64,000 nt of DNA from Bacteroides faecalis (GCF_003865075.1 NZ_BHWB01000011.1:1-64000); one strand, 5' to 3'; shown: positions 16,865 through 26,427, counted from the first letter of the stretch. The notes: generated by a model not told the origin, from the sequence alone. Numbers and translations: made by a program.

Positions 16865-18268
16865 ATGGAAGAAAAAAATAAAAAAGAAATGAATCGAAGA
16901 GACTTCATAAAGATTGTAGGTATTAGTGCTGCTACATCAACAGGCTTGCTGTATGGATGCTCTTCTAATAATCATTCTACTTCAAGTGCAGTTTCGGCAG
17001 AAAAAGAGATTCCTACCGACAAAATGACCTATCGCATTGCTCCTTCTACAGGAGATCGTGTTTCGTTATTAGGATATGGATGTATGAGATGGCCACTCAA
17101 ACCGGCTCCTGACGGTAAAGGTGAATTGATTGACCAAGACGCTGTTAATGAATTGGTGGACTACGCTATTGCTCATGGAGTAAACTATTTCGATACATCT
17201 CCGGCATATGTTCAAGGTTTTTCTGAAAAGGCGACGGGTATTGCATTAAGTCGTCACCCACGTGATAAATATTATATTGCTACCAAATTGTCTAATTTCG
17301 ATCCAAGTACATGGTCTCGTGAGGCTTCTTTAAAAATGTACCATAAATCATTCACAGATCTTCAGGTAGATTACATTGATTATATGTTGCTTCATGGTAT
17401 CGGAATGGGTGGAATGGATGCTCTCAAAGGCAGGTATCTGGATAACGGAATGCTGGATTTCTTGATTAAAGAACGTGAAGCGGGACGTATTCGCAATCTT
17501 GGATTTTCTTATCATGGTGATATTGAAGTATATGATTACTTGCTTTCGTTGCATGATGAAATAAAGTGGGATTTTGTGCAAATACAACTCAATTATGTTG
17601 ATTGGAAGCATGCTAAAGAAGTGAATGCTAGGAATACAGATGCGGAATATTTATATCAGGAACTGGAAAAACGTGACATTCCAGCCGTTATAATGGAGCC
17701 ACTTTTAGGAGGACGTTTGTCTAAACTGAATGATCATCTGGTTGCACGTCTTAAACAACGTAGCCCTGAAACCAGCGTAGCGTCATGGGCATTCCGTTAT
17801 GCGGGATCTCCGGAGAAGGTACTTACTGTTTTAAGTGGAATGACCTATATGGAGCATTTACAGGATAATCTCCGTACTTATTCTCCTTTGCAGCCACTTA
17901 CCGACGAAGAGAAAGACTTTTTGGAGGAAACGGCTCTGTTAATGTTGAATTATCCTACAATACCCTGTAACGATTGCAAATATTGTATGCCATGTCCATA
18001 CGGACTGGATATACCCGGAGTATTGTTGCACTATAATCGCTGTGTCAATGAGGGTAATGTACCAAGTAGCGGACAGGATAAAAATTATGCGAAGGCGCGT
18101 CGTGCATTTCTTATCGGTTATGATCGTAGCGTTCCTAAACTGCGACAAGCCAGCCATTGTATCGGATGCAACCAATGTGTGCCTCATTGCCCACAGAATA
18201 TTGATATACCTGGGGAGTTACACCGCATCGATCAATTTGTAGAACAACTGAAACAAGGAACACTATAA
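16865..18268 (+). CDS. Tat-exported aldo/keto reductase lipoprotein with C-terminal ferredoxin domain
   Basis: 467 residues from the ATG at 16865. The N-terminus has a Tat motif NRRDFIKIVG and a lipobox ending LLYGC, so it is likely exported folded and lipid-anchored. An aldo/keto reductase barrel spans about 50-345: FDTSPAYVQG (catalytic Asp/Tyr), ATKLSNF (Lys) and YMLLHGIG (His). The C-terminal part holds two [4Fe-4S] motifs, CNDCKYCMPCPYG and CIGCNQCVPHCPQ. The iron-sulfur domain suggests electrons come from a ferredoxin-like donor such as the upstream protein rather than from NADPH, which is absent from the periplasm. The substrate is unknown. Confidence 0.85.
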   Translation: MEEKNKKEMNRRDFIKIVGISAATSTGLLYGCSSNNHSTSSAVSAEKEIPTDKMTYRIAPSTGDRVSLLGYGCMRWPLKPAPDGKGELIDQDAVNELVDYAIAHGVNYFDTSPAYVQGFSEKATGIALSRHPRDKYYIATKLSNFDPSTWSREASLKMYHKSFTDLQVDYIDYMLLHGIGMGGMDALKGRYLDNGMLDFLIKEREAGRIRNLGFSYHGDIEVYDYLLSLHDEIKWDFVQIQLNYVDWKHAKEVNARNTDAEYLYQELEKRDIPAVIMEPLLGGRLSKLNDHLVARLKQRSPETSVASWAFRYAGSPEKVLTVLSGMTYMEHLQDNLRTYSPLQPLTDEEKDFLEETALLMLNYPTIPCNDCKYCMPCPYGLDIPGVLLHYNRCVNEGNVPSSGQDKNYAKARRAFLIGYDRSVPKLRQASHCIGCNQCVPHCPQNIDIPGELHRIDQFVEQLKQGTL

Positions 18269-18687
18269 TGGAAGAACTAATTAATTTATTACATTCGGGA
18301 GGATATTCCTGTGTGATAGCCAATGGAGAAGTACATCGAACTTTCACTCAGCGTGGAGTAGCCGATTTATATGATTTGCTAACTCAGGAACCGGATTTCC
18401 TTCGGGGGGCTTCCATTGCTGATAAGGTAGTCGGTAAAGGTGCTGCTGCATTAATGATTCTGGGAGGTATAAAGGAATTATATACTGATATTATCAGTTC
18501 TAAAGCTTTGGAATTATTCCGTCAGTCAGACGTGAAAGTCGATTTTAAACAAGAGGTACCGTTTATCTGGAATCGTGATCGTACCGGATGGTGTCCTGTA
18601 GAAACGATGTGTAGTGAAGTGGAGACTGCCGAGGCAATATTACCGTTAATTCATGATTTTATTGGAAAAATGAGAAATAAAAAATGA
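18268..18687 (+). CDS. DUF1893-family protein
   Basis: 139 residues. The start overlaps the reductase stop (TAATG) and the end overlaps the next start (ATGA), so it is translationally coupled on both sides. The sequence matches the DUF1893 family as I know it: a short central region with GASIADKVVGKGAAALMILG, a fold reported as related to the cytidine-deaminase superfamily, and a late Cys-containing segment (GWCPVETMC). No signal peptide, so cytoplasmic. The function is unknown; sitting in a redox and uptake operon it may process or sense the imported compound. Confidence 0.75.
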   Translation: MEELINLLHSGGYSCVIANGEVHRTFTQRGVADLYDLLTQEPDFLRGASIADKVVGKGAAALMILGGIKELYTDIISSKALELFRQSDVKVDFKQEVPFIWNRDRTGWCPVETMCSEVETAEAILPLIHDFIGKMRNKK

Positions 18688-20579
18688 GAATGATAAAGAA
18701 CACAGCCGGGATTATTTTAATAAATAGTTTGTTTTCCTTTTCAGGGGCTGCACAAGTTAAAAAAGATACGACACATATTGGGAGGAGTTATGCAATTGAT
18801 GAAGTGGTGGTTACAGGAACACGCAATGAAACAGATGTTCGTCATCTTCCGATGACCATATCTGTGGTAGGACGTCCTCAAATAGAAAGTAGATATGATG
18901 CTTCGTTGCTGCCACTTTTGACAGAACAGGTGCCGGGATTGTTTATCACTAGTCGTGGTACGATGGGATATGGCGTATCTACAGGGGCAGCGGGTGGTAT
19001 GAGCCTACGTGGTGTCGGAGGAAGTCCGACGGCTGGATTGCTGGTCTTGATTGACGGACATCCTCAATACATGGGATTAATGGGTCATCCAATAGCGGAC
19101 GCTTATCAATCAATGATGGCCGAAAAAGTAGAAGTGGTACGTGGACCTGCATCTGTTCTATACGGTTCTAATGCGATGGGGGGAGTTATTAATATAGTTA
19201 CCCGTAAGCAGCTGGAAGATGGAGTAAATACTGATATGCAAGTGGGTTACGGTTCGTATAATACTTTGCAGACAGAATTGTCCAACCGGGTAAGAAAGGG
19301 ACGTTTCAGTAGTGTTATTACAGGTTCATATAACCGTACAGATGGCCATCGCTCAGATATGGAATTTGAGCAATATGGTGGATATGCCAAATTAGGATAT
19401 GATCTTAGTAATTATTGGAAAGTGTGGGGAGATGTAAATGTTACCCATTTCAACGCTTCCAATCCGGGAACCATTCAAACTCCTCTTATTGATAATGATT
19501 CTCGTATAACCCGGGGAATGAGCTCATTTGCTTTGGAGAATCGTTACGAAAAGACTTCCGGTGCTCTGAGTTTCTTCTACAATTGGGGACGGCATAAAAT
19601 CAATGACGGATATTCAGCAGGAAAAGCACCTCAGAAATCACATTTCAATTCTAAAGATAAAATGATGGGTGTTTCCTGGTTTCAGAGTGCCAGCTTTTTT
19701 TCTGGTAATCGCCTGACTGTAGGTTTTGACTATCAGCATTTTGGAGGTGAATCATGGAATAGGGTAGTAGCAACAGGTGAACGAATCCCTGGAGTTGATA
19801 AACAAGTGGATGAGTTTGCCGGATATGTAGATTTCCGACAGGATTTGTATAGCTGGTTGTCTGTGGATGCGGGTGTTCGTGTTGATCATCATTCACATGT
19901 GGGAACAGAGTGGATTCCACAAGGAGGATTGGCATTCCATTTGCCCAAAAGTGCGGAATTAAAAGCAATGATAAGCAAAGGTTATCGTAATCCAACTATT
20001 CGTGATATGTATATGTTCCCTCCTGCAAATCCGGATTTGAAAGCAGAAAGGTTGATGAATTATGAATTGTCATATTCGCAACGTCTGTTGGGAGGTGCGC
20101 TTTCATATGGTTTGAGTCTTTATTATATTAATGGAGATAATATAATCATGTCCAATGGCTTAATGCCTCCACTCAATGTAAATTCAGGTGAGATTGAAAA
20201 TTGGGGGATTGAAACGAATATGGGATATCGGATTAATTCTCATTGGAGTGTTAATGCTAATTATAGCTGGTTACATATGGAGAATCCGGTTCTTGCTGCT
20301 CCCGAACATAAATTGTATGCTGGAGCAAACTTTACTTCAGGACGTTGGAGTTTGGCTACAGGAATACAATATGTGAAAGGACTCTATACTAGTGTAATTA
20401 AAGGGAATGAAAAGCAAGATAGTTTTGTACTGTGGAATCTTAGGGGAAGTTATCGCTTATGTAATTATGCCAGTGTCTTTGTAAAAGGTGAGAACTTATT
20501 AGCACAACAGTATGAAATTAATCTAGGATATCCAATGCCTAAAGCAACCTTTATGGGTGGTATAAATTTAAACTTTTAA
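18684..20579 (+). CDS. TonB-dependent receptor (BtuB/siderophore type)
   Basis: 631 residues with a signal peptide (about 1-24). The TonB box region and plug follow at once (EVVVTGTRNETDVRHLP; EVVRGPASVLYGSNAMGGV; INIVTRK), then a 22-strand-type barrel ending GGINLNF. It lacks the CarboxypepD_reg domain typical of SusC-like glycan receptors and has no SusD neighbour, so the ligand is more likely a small chelate, cofactor or similar compound. It overlaps the DUF1893 gene by 4 nt and is followed by an ECF-type membrane protein, forming an outer-plus-inner membrane route. Confidence 0.88.
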   Translation: MRMIKNTAGIILINSLFSFSGAAQVKKDTTHIGRSYAIDEVVVTGTRNETDVRHLPMTISVVGRPQIESRYDASLLPLLTEQVPGLFITSRGTMGYGVSTGAAGGMSLRGVGGSPTAGLLVLIDGHPQYMGLMGHPIADAYQSMMAEKVEVVRGPASVLYGSNAMGGVINIVTRKQLEDGVNTDMQVGYGSYNTLQTELSNRVRKGRFSSVITGSYNRTDGHRSDMEFEQYGGYAKLGYDLSNYWKVWGDVNVTHFNASNPGTIQTPLIDNDSRITRGMSSFALENRYEKTSGALSFFYNWGRHKINDGYSAGKAPQKSHFNSKDKMMGVSWFQSASFFSGNRLTVGFDYQHFGGESWNRVVATGERIPGVDKQVDEFAGYVDFRQDLYSWLSVDAGVRVDHHSHVGTEWIPQGGLAFHLPKSAELKAMISKGYRNPTIRDMYMFPPANPDLKAERLMNYELSYSQRLLGGALSYGLSLYYINGDNIIMSNGLMPPLNVNSGEIENWGIETNMGYRINSHWSVNANYSWLHMENPVLAAPEHKLYAGANFTSGRWSLATGIQYVKGLYTSVIKGNEKQDSFVLWNLRGSYRLCNYASVFVKGENLLAQQYEINLGYPMPKATFMGGINLNF

Positions 20580-20591
20580 AAAATAAATAAT

Positions 20592-21104
20592 ATGGAAACA
20601 ACATCTGTGAAATTCTATTCACTCAATTATAGTGATATAAAGACATATTTGGCAGCCTCTTTATTCATTGTAGGCAACATCCTTTTCCCTCAACTTTTTC
20701 ATCTCATTCCCCAAGGTGGAATAACTTGGCTGCCAATTTATTTCTTTACATTAATCGGTGCTTATAAGTATGGTTGGAAAGTTGGTCTACTGACTGCTAT
20801 CCTGTCACCTGTAATCAACTCTCTATTATTTGGTATGCCAATGCCTGTCGCATTGCCTGCCATTCTTTTGAAATCAATACTACTGGCTATTTCTGCCGGA
20901 TGGGCTGCTCAACACTTCGGACGTATATCTATTTCTATTTTAGTAGTTGTAGTCTTAAGTTATCAGATAGTCGGTACTTTAGGAGAGTGGATTTATGTTG
21001 GTAATTTCTTTAAAGCTATTCAAGATTTTCGTATAGGTATCCTTGGTATGTGTCTACAAGTATTTGGAGGTTATTTTCTTATCAAATATTTGATTCATAG
21101 ATAA
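20592..21104 (+). CDS. ECF-transporter S-component-like membrane protein
   Basis: 170 residues, almost wholly hydrophobic, with about five to six membrane helices. The segment GAYKYGWKVGLLTAILSPVIN, followed by LLFGMPMPVALPAILLKS, resembles the substrate-specificity (S) subunits of energy-coupling-factor vitamin transporters. No EcfA/EcfT genes are nearby, so it would need a shared module encoded elsewhere or act alone. It starts 13 nt after the TonB receptor and closes the operon, before a strong bidirectional terminator. Its substrate cannot be inferred. Confidence 0.72.
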   Translation: METTSVKFYSLNYSDIKTYLAASLFIVGNILFPQLFHLIPQGGITWLPIYFFTLIGAYKYGWKVGLLTAILSPVINSLLFGMPMPVALPAILLKSILLAISAGWAAQHFGRISISILVVVVLSYQIVGTLGEWIYVGNFFKAIQDFRIGILGMCLQVFGGYFLIKYLIHR

Positions 21105-21122
21105 TAACGAGATACTTCATAC

Positions 21123-21174
21123 AAAAAACAAGAGGTGGCACTTTATTGTAATAAAGAACTACCTCTTGTTTTTT
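21123..21174. terminator. Bidirectional terminator between convergent operons
   Basis: A 14-bp perfect stem, 21123-21136 (AAAAAACAAGAGGT) with 21161-21174, gives A-runs and T-runs usable from both sides. Confidence 0.8.
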
Positions 21175-21188
21175 ATTCTGCTGATTGT

Positions 21189-22358
21189 TTAATTCAGTTT
21201 TTTCTTATATACCCATATGCTCAATAGAAAATAGATTCCTGCCTGAATCCACAAAGTGATATATTCCGGTCGGATGTCAGCCATACTCGCTCCCATTGAG
21301 TTTAACTTCACAAAAGCAAGTGTACCCGGTGCTGCCGGAAGAATGTAATGGGCTGCTTTCCAATACCATGGCATTAACTCCATTGGATAAGAAACTCCCG
21401 AGAGGAAAATCAATCCAACTGAGAAGAAGGCTATCATAAGTAAGGGTGCTTCCGAATCTGTAAAATAACGCGAAGCTGCTAATCCGAGAAATGAAGTAGC
21501 TATGAGATATGGAATCATCAATAAGACAATGTATAATCCATTGCCAATATTAGGAATACTAAAAAAGTATGGGAGCAGGCCTAACAAGAAAAAAGCAAAG
21601 ACAGCATATAGACTGCAATATACAAAAGTCTTTCCTGCCACAATACGTATAGCGGTTCCCCATCCTTGTCCAAAAGGTATATAAACCTGAATTCCTCTCG
21701 TACTATATTCTTCTCCGGTCGCCATCCCGATGACCATTAATAATGTTTGAAAAATGATAATCATCATAACTGCCGGAATCAAATAAGATCCATATCCCTC
21801 TGTGTAGTTGTAAAGTGCCGTTCCTGAAACATTGACAGGTTGTGCCATAGCTACAGCCAATAAACCTTGAGGAGGTAGAAAGACTGCTCCATCCGGACGA
21901 TATTTATCGTTGATTGCCAACATTACTAATGAAGAGGAGCCTTGTAGAGCTTCGAAATATAGAAAAGCGTCAGTTGTAGCATATAAAGAGAATACAGCTT
22001 CATCTCCCCGAAATACCCGTTCTTCAAAATCAGGGGGTAGATAGATAATTCCTTGTACTTTTCCTGTTTTCATCCATTCTTTCGCTTCATGATAGTCTAT
22101 AGCCTGATCATAAATTTCTGTTTGTGGAGTAGCATCCAACCATCGAATAAAATTACGACTTAACTGGCTGTGAGAATTATCAACTACTGCTACCGGAACA
22201 TTAGTTACGATATTAGGAGCATACATATAGTTATAGAGTAATCCATATACGAAAATTCCTCCTATCAATACCAATAGTATAGCATAACTGGTACTAATAG
22301 CCACAAATTCACGATGGATGATGAACGATATCTGTTGTAACTTACTTAATTTTTTCAT
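21189..22358 (-). CDS. ABC-2 type permease, efflux operon (second permease)
   Basis: 389 residues. One N-terminal helix (about 20-45), a large periplasmic domain (about 45-170) and five to six C-terminal helices: the standard ABC-2 (YhhJ/YbhR-like) layout. It overlaps the upstream permease gene by 17 nt. No nucleotide-binding protein is encoded in the operon. Likely exports a drug-like or lipophilic compound together with the adaptor and TolC-type channel. Confidence 0.82.
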   Translation of the reverse strand: MKKLSKLQQISFIIHREFVAISTSYAILLVLIGGIFVYGLLYNYMYAPNIVTNVPVAVVDNSHSQLSRNFIRWLDATPQTEIYDQAIDYHEAKEWMKTGKVQGIIYLPPDFEERVFRGDEAVFSLYATTDAFLYFEALQGSSSLVMLAINDKYRPDGAVFLPPQGLLAVAMAQPVNVSGTALYNYTEGYGSYLIPAVMMIIIFQTLLMVIGMATGEEYSTRGIQVYIPFGQGWGTAIRIVAGKTFVYCSLYAVFAFFLLGLLPYFFSIPNIGNGLYIVLLMIPYLIATSFLGLAASRYFTDSEAPLLMIAFFSVGLIFLSGVSYPMELMPWYWKAAHYILPAAPGTLAFVKLNSMGASMADIRPEYITLWIQAGIYFLLSIWVYKKKLN

Positions 22359-23526
22359 ACTTATGACTTTCTATAGCTCGTTTCAAATACGGAAGTAACA
22401 GGAATGCCAACAAAGGGAATATACACAATATTACAGCCGTTGTCCAAAGATGAATAAATCCACTGCCACCATAAAGCATCATTTGCATTGCTTCCATAAA
22501 ATGACGGACTGGGAAAAGGTAAGATGCATCCCTTACTAACGGGAACATATTAGGGACAGGAAAAGTTACTCCTGATAAAGTGGCACCTAAAGAACCCACC
22601 ATCGACACAATACTGATGATTAAGGAAATGGCAGGAAACAGTGAAAATAAGAACAAACCAAGAGCTTGTGTTGCTATAATGAAAAGAACAGTCATACTAT
22701 TCATTAACAACCAACTTCCCTGAAAAGGAATATGTAGAATACCAAACATTACATAATTGGCAAACCATCCTATCAATATATAAATGATAGTATAAGGTAG
22801 CAATTTCCCTAATACAGCTGTTACCATATTGCCTTTTGCAACAGCCAGCCATTCATCAGCTGTTCGGAATTTTATTTCAATACCCGTTGCATATACAGTG
22901 GTGAGTAAAATCAACACTTGAAATAAAACAAAAAAGAAAGGCTGACTTAGATACACCGAATAATCCAGGCTCGGATTGTAAATAGGATGATTATTAGCCT
23001 GGACAGGTAATAGAAAAGTCGTAATCTGTTCTTGATCTACTCCTAATGCGACAGCTTGCATCACGATAGGAGAAAGAGATACAGGAGCCAGGGATGTTTC
23101 AAATGCTGCCATCAGTTCACCGCCCACCGACATAAGTGCATAATGATAATAATATGATAAAGTTGCATTCTTTCCGGTAATAGCATCTTGTTCAAATTGA
23201 GGGGGAATAGAAAGATAACCATATATTTCCTTTTTCTGCACAGCTTTCCGGGCAGCAGCTTCATTTACGAAATGCTGTGTCACTTTAAAAGTAGGCACAG
23301 CTGATATATTACGGACAATCGCTCTGGAACTTGCTGTATTATCCTGATCGATAATACCGATAGGAATATTTTCCATTTGTCCGTTGCCGAAAATTGTTGC
23401 CATAAAAAAGAGGATGAACAGTGGGAGTACAATACACACGCCAAAATAAAGACGTCGTGAAGTCATACGATGCCACTCTCTCAGTAACACAGCGTGAAAA
23501 GGATGATATGTTTGTGATGAACTCAT
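22342..23526 (-). CDS. ABC-2 type permease, efflux operon (first permease)
   Basis: 394 residues with the same layout as its neighbour: a helix at about 24-46 (YFGVCIVLPLFILFFMATIF), a periplasmic domain to about 190, then five helices, and a GVTFPVPNMFPLVR segment typical of ABC-2 permeases before the last helix. It starts 5 nt after the adaptor gene. The two permeases probably form a heterodimer. Confidence 0.82.
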   Translation of the reverse strand: MSSSQTYHPFHAVLLREWHRMTSRRLYFGVCIVLPLFILFFMATIFGNGQMENIPIGIIDQDNTASSRAIVRNISAVPTFKVTQHFVNEAAARKAVQKKEIYGYLSIPPQFEQDAITGKNATLSYYYHYALMSVGGELMAAFETSLAPVSLSPIVMQAVALGVDQEQITTFLLPVQANNHPIYNPSLDYSVYLSQPFFFVLFQVLILLTTVYATGIEIKFRTADEWLAVAKGNMVTAVLGKLLPYTIIYILIGWFANYVMFGILHIPFQGSWLLMNSMTVLFIIATQALGLFLFSLFPAISLIISIVSMVGSLGATLSGVTFPVPNMFPLVRDASYLFPVRHFMEAMQMMLYGGSGFIHLWTTAVILCIFPLLAFLLLPYLKRAIESHKYEKIK

Positions 23527-23530
23527 GCTT

Positions 23531-24520
23531 TTAATCGTTTAGCGTCAATAATACGGACATTCCCGGACGCAAATCTTCTACTTTTTGTGTGGGACGAGCA
23601 TGAATCTCGAAAGTACGTAAATCATAACTTCCCGTCTGTTTGGTTGATTTCCATGTAGCAAAACTACCCAGGGGACTAATATAATAGATTTTAAATTCAA
23701 TATTCTCTTTACCGATAGCCGGAACATTTGCAGTAAATGTTTCTCCCATTTTGAATTGTGGCATTAGATCTTCCCGTACATTGAGTACGACATGTACATC
23801 ATTCATAACTACCAGATTCATGATAGGTGTTCCCGGTGCAACCAACTCTCCACGTTTTGGAAAAATAGTTGCAATCTGTCCGTCTTCGGGTGCAGTTAAT
23901 CGAGCATCAACTAATAAAGCAGAGACTTCGTCTACTGTACTTCGTGCAGCGTCTACCATACTGGCAGCAGATGCTTTGTCTTCTTTCTGTGCACCGTCTA
24001 CAGCCATCTGATATTGCTCATATGCTGCCCGCTCGGCTGCTACTGCTGCTTTATACATTGCTTCTACTTCATCTTTTCGTTGAGAAGTGACTACACTATC
24101 ATTATATAAGGTAAGAATTCGATTATAAGTTGTTTTTGCTAATGTCAGATCACTTTTGGTTTTATTCCATAATTGCAATGCTGTAGCCACAATCTGCTTG
24201 CGGGTTCCTGCATCAATCTTTTTATTTTGCTGCATAGCTACTTGTTCCAAAGCATTTACTTGCTGGTATTTGGCATGTATTTCGGGACTATTGATAACGA
24301 CGAGTGTATCTCCCTGACGTACCCAATCGCCTTCTTTCACAAAGAATGTGTCAATACGTCCGGGAAGTTTCCCACTGATACGAATCTCTGTAGCTTCCGC
24401 CTGTCCTTGCAGAACTAGCGGTTGTTTATGCATCAATATCATTCCCAGGGCTGTGAAGATGGCAACTGCCAGCATGATGATGACAAAGGCCCAGGAAAGG
24501 GTTCTACTAGTTGGTTTCAT
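23531..24520 (-). CDS. HlyD-family periplasmic adaptor (membrane fusion protein)
   Basis: 329 residues. One N-terminal membrane helix (about 8-30), a lipoyl/biotinyl half-motif (IRISGKLPGRIDTFFVKEGD then WVRQGDTLVVI), a long alpha-hairpin (about 75-190), the second lipoyl half (LTAPEDGQIATIFPKRGELV) and a beta-barrel domain. It links inner-membrane permeases to the TolC-like channel encoded just upstream. Confidence 0.88.
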   Translation of the reverse strand: MKPTSRTLSWAFVIIMLAVAIFTALGMILMHKQPLVLQGQAEATEIRISGKLPGRIDTFFVKEGDWVRQGDTLVVINSPEIHAKYQQVNALEQVAMQQNKKIDAGTRKQIVATALQLWNKTKSDLTLAKTTYNRILTLYNDSVVTSQRKDEVEAMYKAAVAAERAAYEQYQMAVDGAQKEDKASAASMVDAARSTVDEVSALLVDARLTAPEDGQIATIFPKRGELVAPGTPIMNLVVMNDVHVVLNVREDLMPQFKMGETFTANVPAIGKENIEFKIYYISPLGSFATWKSTKQTGSYDLRTFEIHARPTQKVEDLRPGMSVLLTLND

Positions 24521-24526
24521 TATTTC

Positions 24527-25939
24527 TTACGGTTTAGGTTGATAGTTTACAAATTGTTCCGGTGTGCCACAAAGTGAAAGTAAATTCATCAGTGCCACAT
24601 CATATTCATAATAAGCAGCCAGTCGGGCTACTTTCACTTTCGAAAGCATTGTTTCCGCATCAATTACTTCAGTAGATGTTGCCATTCCCTCAGTAAAAGA
24701 CTTTTTGCGGATACGTACTAATTCTTCACTCAATTCAATGGTTGCATTTAAAGCTTTTACATTGTCTTGGGCTTTTTGAAGTTGTGTATATAGTTTGTCT
24801 ACTCCTACAGCCAGATCATCCCGAGCTTTCATTTGTCCCAAGACTAAGGTCTGTTGTGTCAGTTTCGATTGCCGGATACGTTTTTCACGATCCAAGCCAT
24901 CGAACAGATTCCATGTAAATCCGATTCCGACCATAGTACGAGGGACTAGATTACTTTGAATGCCATGAGAATAAAGAGTTTGTTTACCGAATAACGCAAT
25001 ATTGGGCAAATAACCGCTTTGATCGATGCGTACTTGTTGTTTGGCAATATGTTCTTGCAAATGCAATTGGTTGAGTAGATAGTTACCACTTCCCACTGAT
25101 AAATTGAAAAGCATTTTGGGAGGTAGGGAGTCATTCATAAACAAAGGAGAGGTAGGGACAATATTTTCATCCATATCTTTTTTGTTTAATAAGGTCTTAA
25201 GAGCACTTTGCATGACAGTTTCTTCTTTTTGGGCAGCTTCCAATTCCCGTCTTGCTTCGTCCATATTTACTTGGGCAAACAAACGTCCTGCTTTATCTAT
25301 CATTCCTGCTGCTTCTAGTTTCAGAGCATTCTCATAGTGTTTTTGTAGTCCTTTGTATGTTTCTTCCCGAACCGTCACAATCTGTTGTGCCAGCCGAAGC
25401 CCATAATAACTTTCGGCTAACAGATTTTGTTGGTTGGCAGAAACTTCCGCACGACTTTCTCTAGCCAAATCTACCATTGTACGTCCAATATTTGTGGCAC
25501 GAAATCGCTTACCTCCGGAAAAAAGTACCCATTCAGCCGATACATCAACTGTTGTTAAATTGCGTGGAGTTAGAGGAAAAATAAGTGTATTGGTTCCGAT
25601 TTGGTCAAGGATAGATGAGATTATCTGATCATTGGGAATTATAGAATGCACAAAGTCCTTAGCTGGATCCGTAAATTGAGACAGAGGTTGTTTTACCTCA
25701 ATCTTTTCCGACATATGCACGAACGCTCCAGTGGACTGTAGACTAGGATACCAAAAAGCATTTAACTTATCACGTTCAGTCTTAGCTATCTCTATACTTT
25801 TATCTGCTATTTTCAAACTCTGATTCCCTTGTTGGAGCAGACGTAATGATTCTTCGAAACTTAACGAAGTCTGTGCCTTCATCTGAATGCTGAGGAAACA
25901 TAAAGCAAATAATACAAATATCAGTTGATTCTTTTTCAT
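24527..25939 (-). CDS. TolC-family outer membrane efflux protein
   Basis: 470 residues from the ATG at 25939 (a TTG lies at 25948). Signal peptide MKKNQLIFVLFALCFLSIQMKAQ. Two repeated alpha-helical halves with typical TolC helices (e.g. LAQQIVTVREETYKGLQKHY and GIGFTWNLFDGLDREKRIRQ). First gene of the four-gene efflux operon. Confidence 0.88.
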   Translation of the reverse strand: MKKNQLIFVLFALCFLSIQMKAQTSLSFEESLRLLQQGNQSLKIADKSIEIAKTERDKLNAFWYPSLQSTGAFVHMSEKIEVKQPLSQFTDPAKDFVHSIIPNDQIISSILDQIGTNTLIFPLTPRNLTTVDVSAEWVLFSGGKRFRATNIGRTMVDLARESRAEVSANQQNLLAESYYGLRLAQQIVTVREETYKGLQKHYENALKLEAAGMIDKAGRLFAQVNMDEARRELEAAQKEETVMQSALKTLLNKKDMDENIVPTSPLFMNDSLPPKMLFNLSVGSGNYLLNQLHLQEHIAKQQVRIDQSGYLPNIALFGKQTLYSHGIQSNLVPRTMVGIGFTWNLFDGLDREKRIRQSKLTQQTLVLGQMKARDDLAVGVDKLYTQLQKAQDNVKALNATIELSEELVRIRKKSFTEGMATSTEVIDAETMLSKVKVARLAAYYEYDVALMNLLSLCGTPEQFVNYQPKP

Positions 25940-25980
25940 GTTTATCAAATCTTATTTTAGAGACTTTCTAACAGATAAAA

Positions 25981-25994
25981 GAACAACTTTGTTC
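25981..25994. promoter_or_regulatory. Palindrome upstream of efflux operon (possible repressor site)
   Basis: GAACAA-CT-TTGTTC is a perfect 6-2-6 palindrome, 42 nt before the TolC-family start; a further GAACAA half-site is at 26031. Efflux operons are often under local repressors, but no regulator gene is adjacent. The remaining sequence of 25940-26183 shows only the tRNA promoter. Confidence 0.35.
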
Positions 25995-26139
25995 ACTTTT
26001 AGGTACTCTAAGAGCTAATTACTACAAAATGAACAATTTATAATTCTGTAATATGATTTATTATGAAGACAGATTATGCTACTTGAAATTTTTCTTTCAC
26101 TAAAGAATGAAATTTTATTTGAGATATAAAAATTATGTT

Positions 26140-26147
26140 TACCTTTG
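26140..26147 (+). promoter_or_regulatory. -7 box (TACCTTTG) of tRNA-Gly gene
   Basis: Full TAnnTTTG match with a TTTG -33 element at 26118-26121 (18-nt spacing), the best two-part promoter in the window. Confidence 0.65.
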
Positions 26148-26183
26148 CATCACCATTGCAGAAGCACTTTTTGGGTGAATAAT

Positions 26184-26256
26184 GCGGTAATAGCTCAGTT
26201 GGTAGAGCACTAGCTTCCCAAGCTGGGGGTCGCGAGTTCGAGCCTCGTTTACCGCT
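26184..26256 (+). tRNA. tRNA-Gly (anticodon CCC)
   Basis: 73 nt fold a full cloverleaf: acceptor GCGGTAA/TTACCGC, D-arm GCTC...GAGC, anticodon stem CTAGC/GCTGG with loop TTCCCAA (anticodon CCC), a 5-nt variable loop, T-arm GCGAG-TTCGAGC-CTCGT and discriminator T. No CCA is encoded. Confidence 0.95.
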
Positions 26257-26263
26257 CTGTTAA

Positions 26264-26306
26264 AAATCAGATAGATAGTGTCAGATATCTATCTGATTTT
26301 TTTTTT
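26264..26306 (+). terminator. Rho-independent terminator after tRNA-Gly
   Basis: Perfect 14-bp stem 26264-26277/26286-26299, 8-nt loop, T-run to 26306. Confidence 0.9.
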
Positions 26307-26427
26307 CGTATTGAAGTCACTTATATCACTACTTATTAAGAAATATCAGTTAAAGACGAATCCCATAACATAAGTCATTATGAATAAAATAATGTATGAA
26401 GAATAGGCACAGTTCGTTCATTTTTCG

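Noticed and set aside
26026..26052. Possible fourth copy of the three-box operator (TTCTGTAAT at 26044-26052)
   Set aside because: The third box matches, but neither upstream box does at the required positions, and the downstream promoter serves a tRNA gene.
26184..26256. tRNA-Gly as attachment site of the mobile element
   Set aside because: It is about 20 kb from the integrase end, and no integrase or GC-rich DNA lies beside it.
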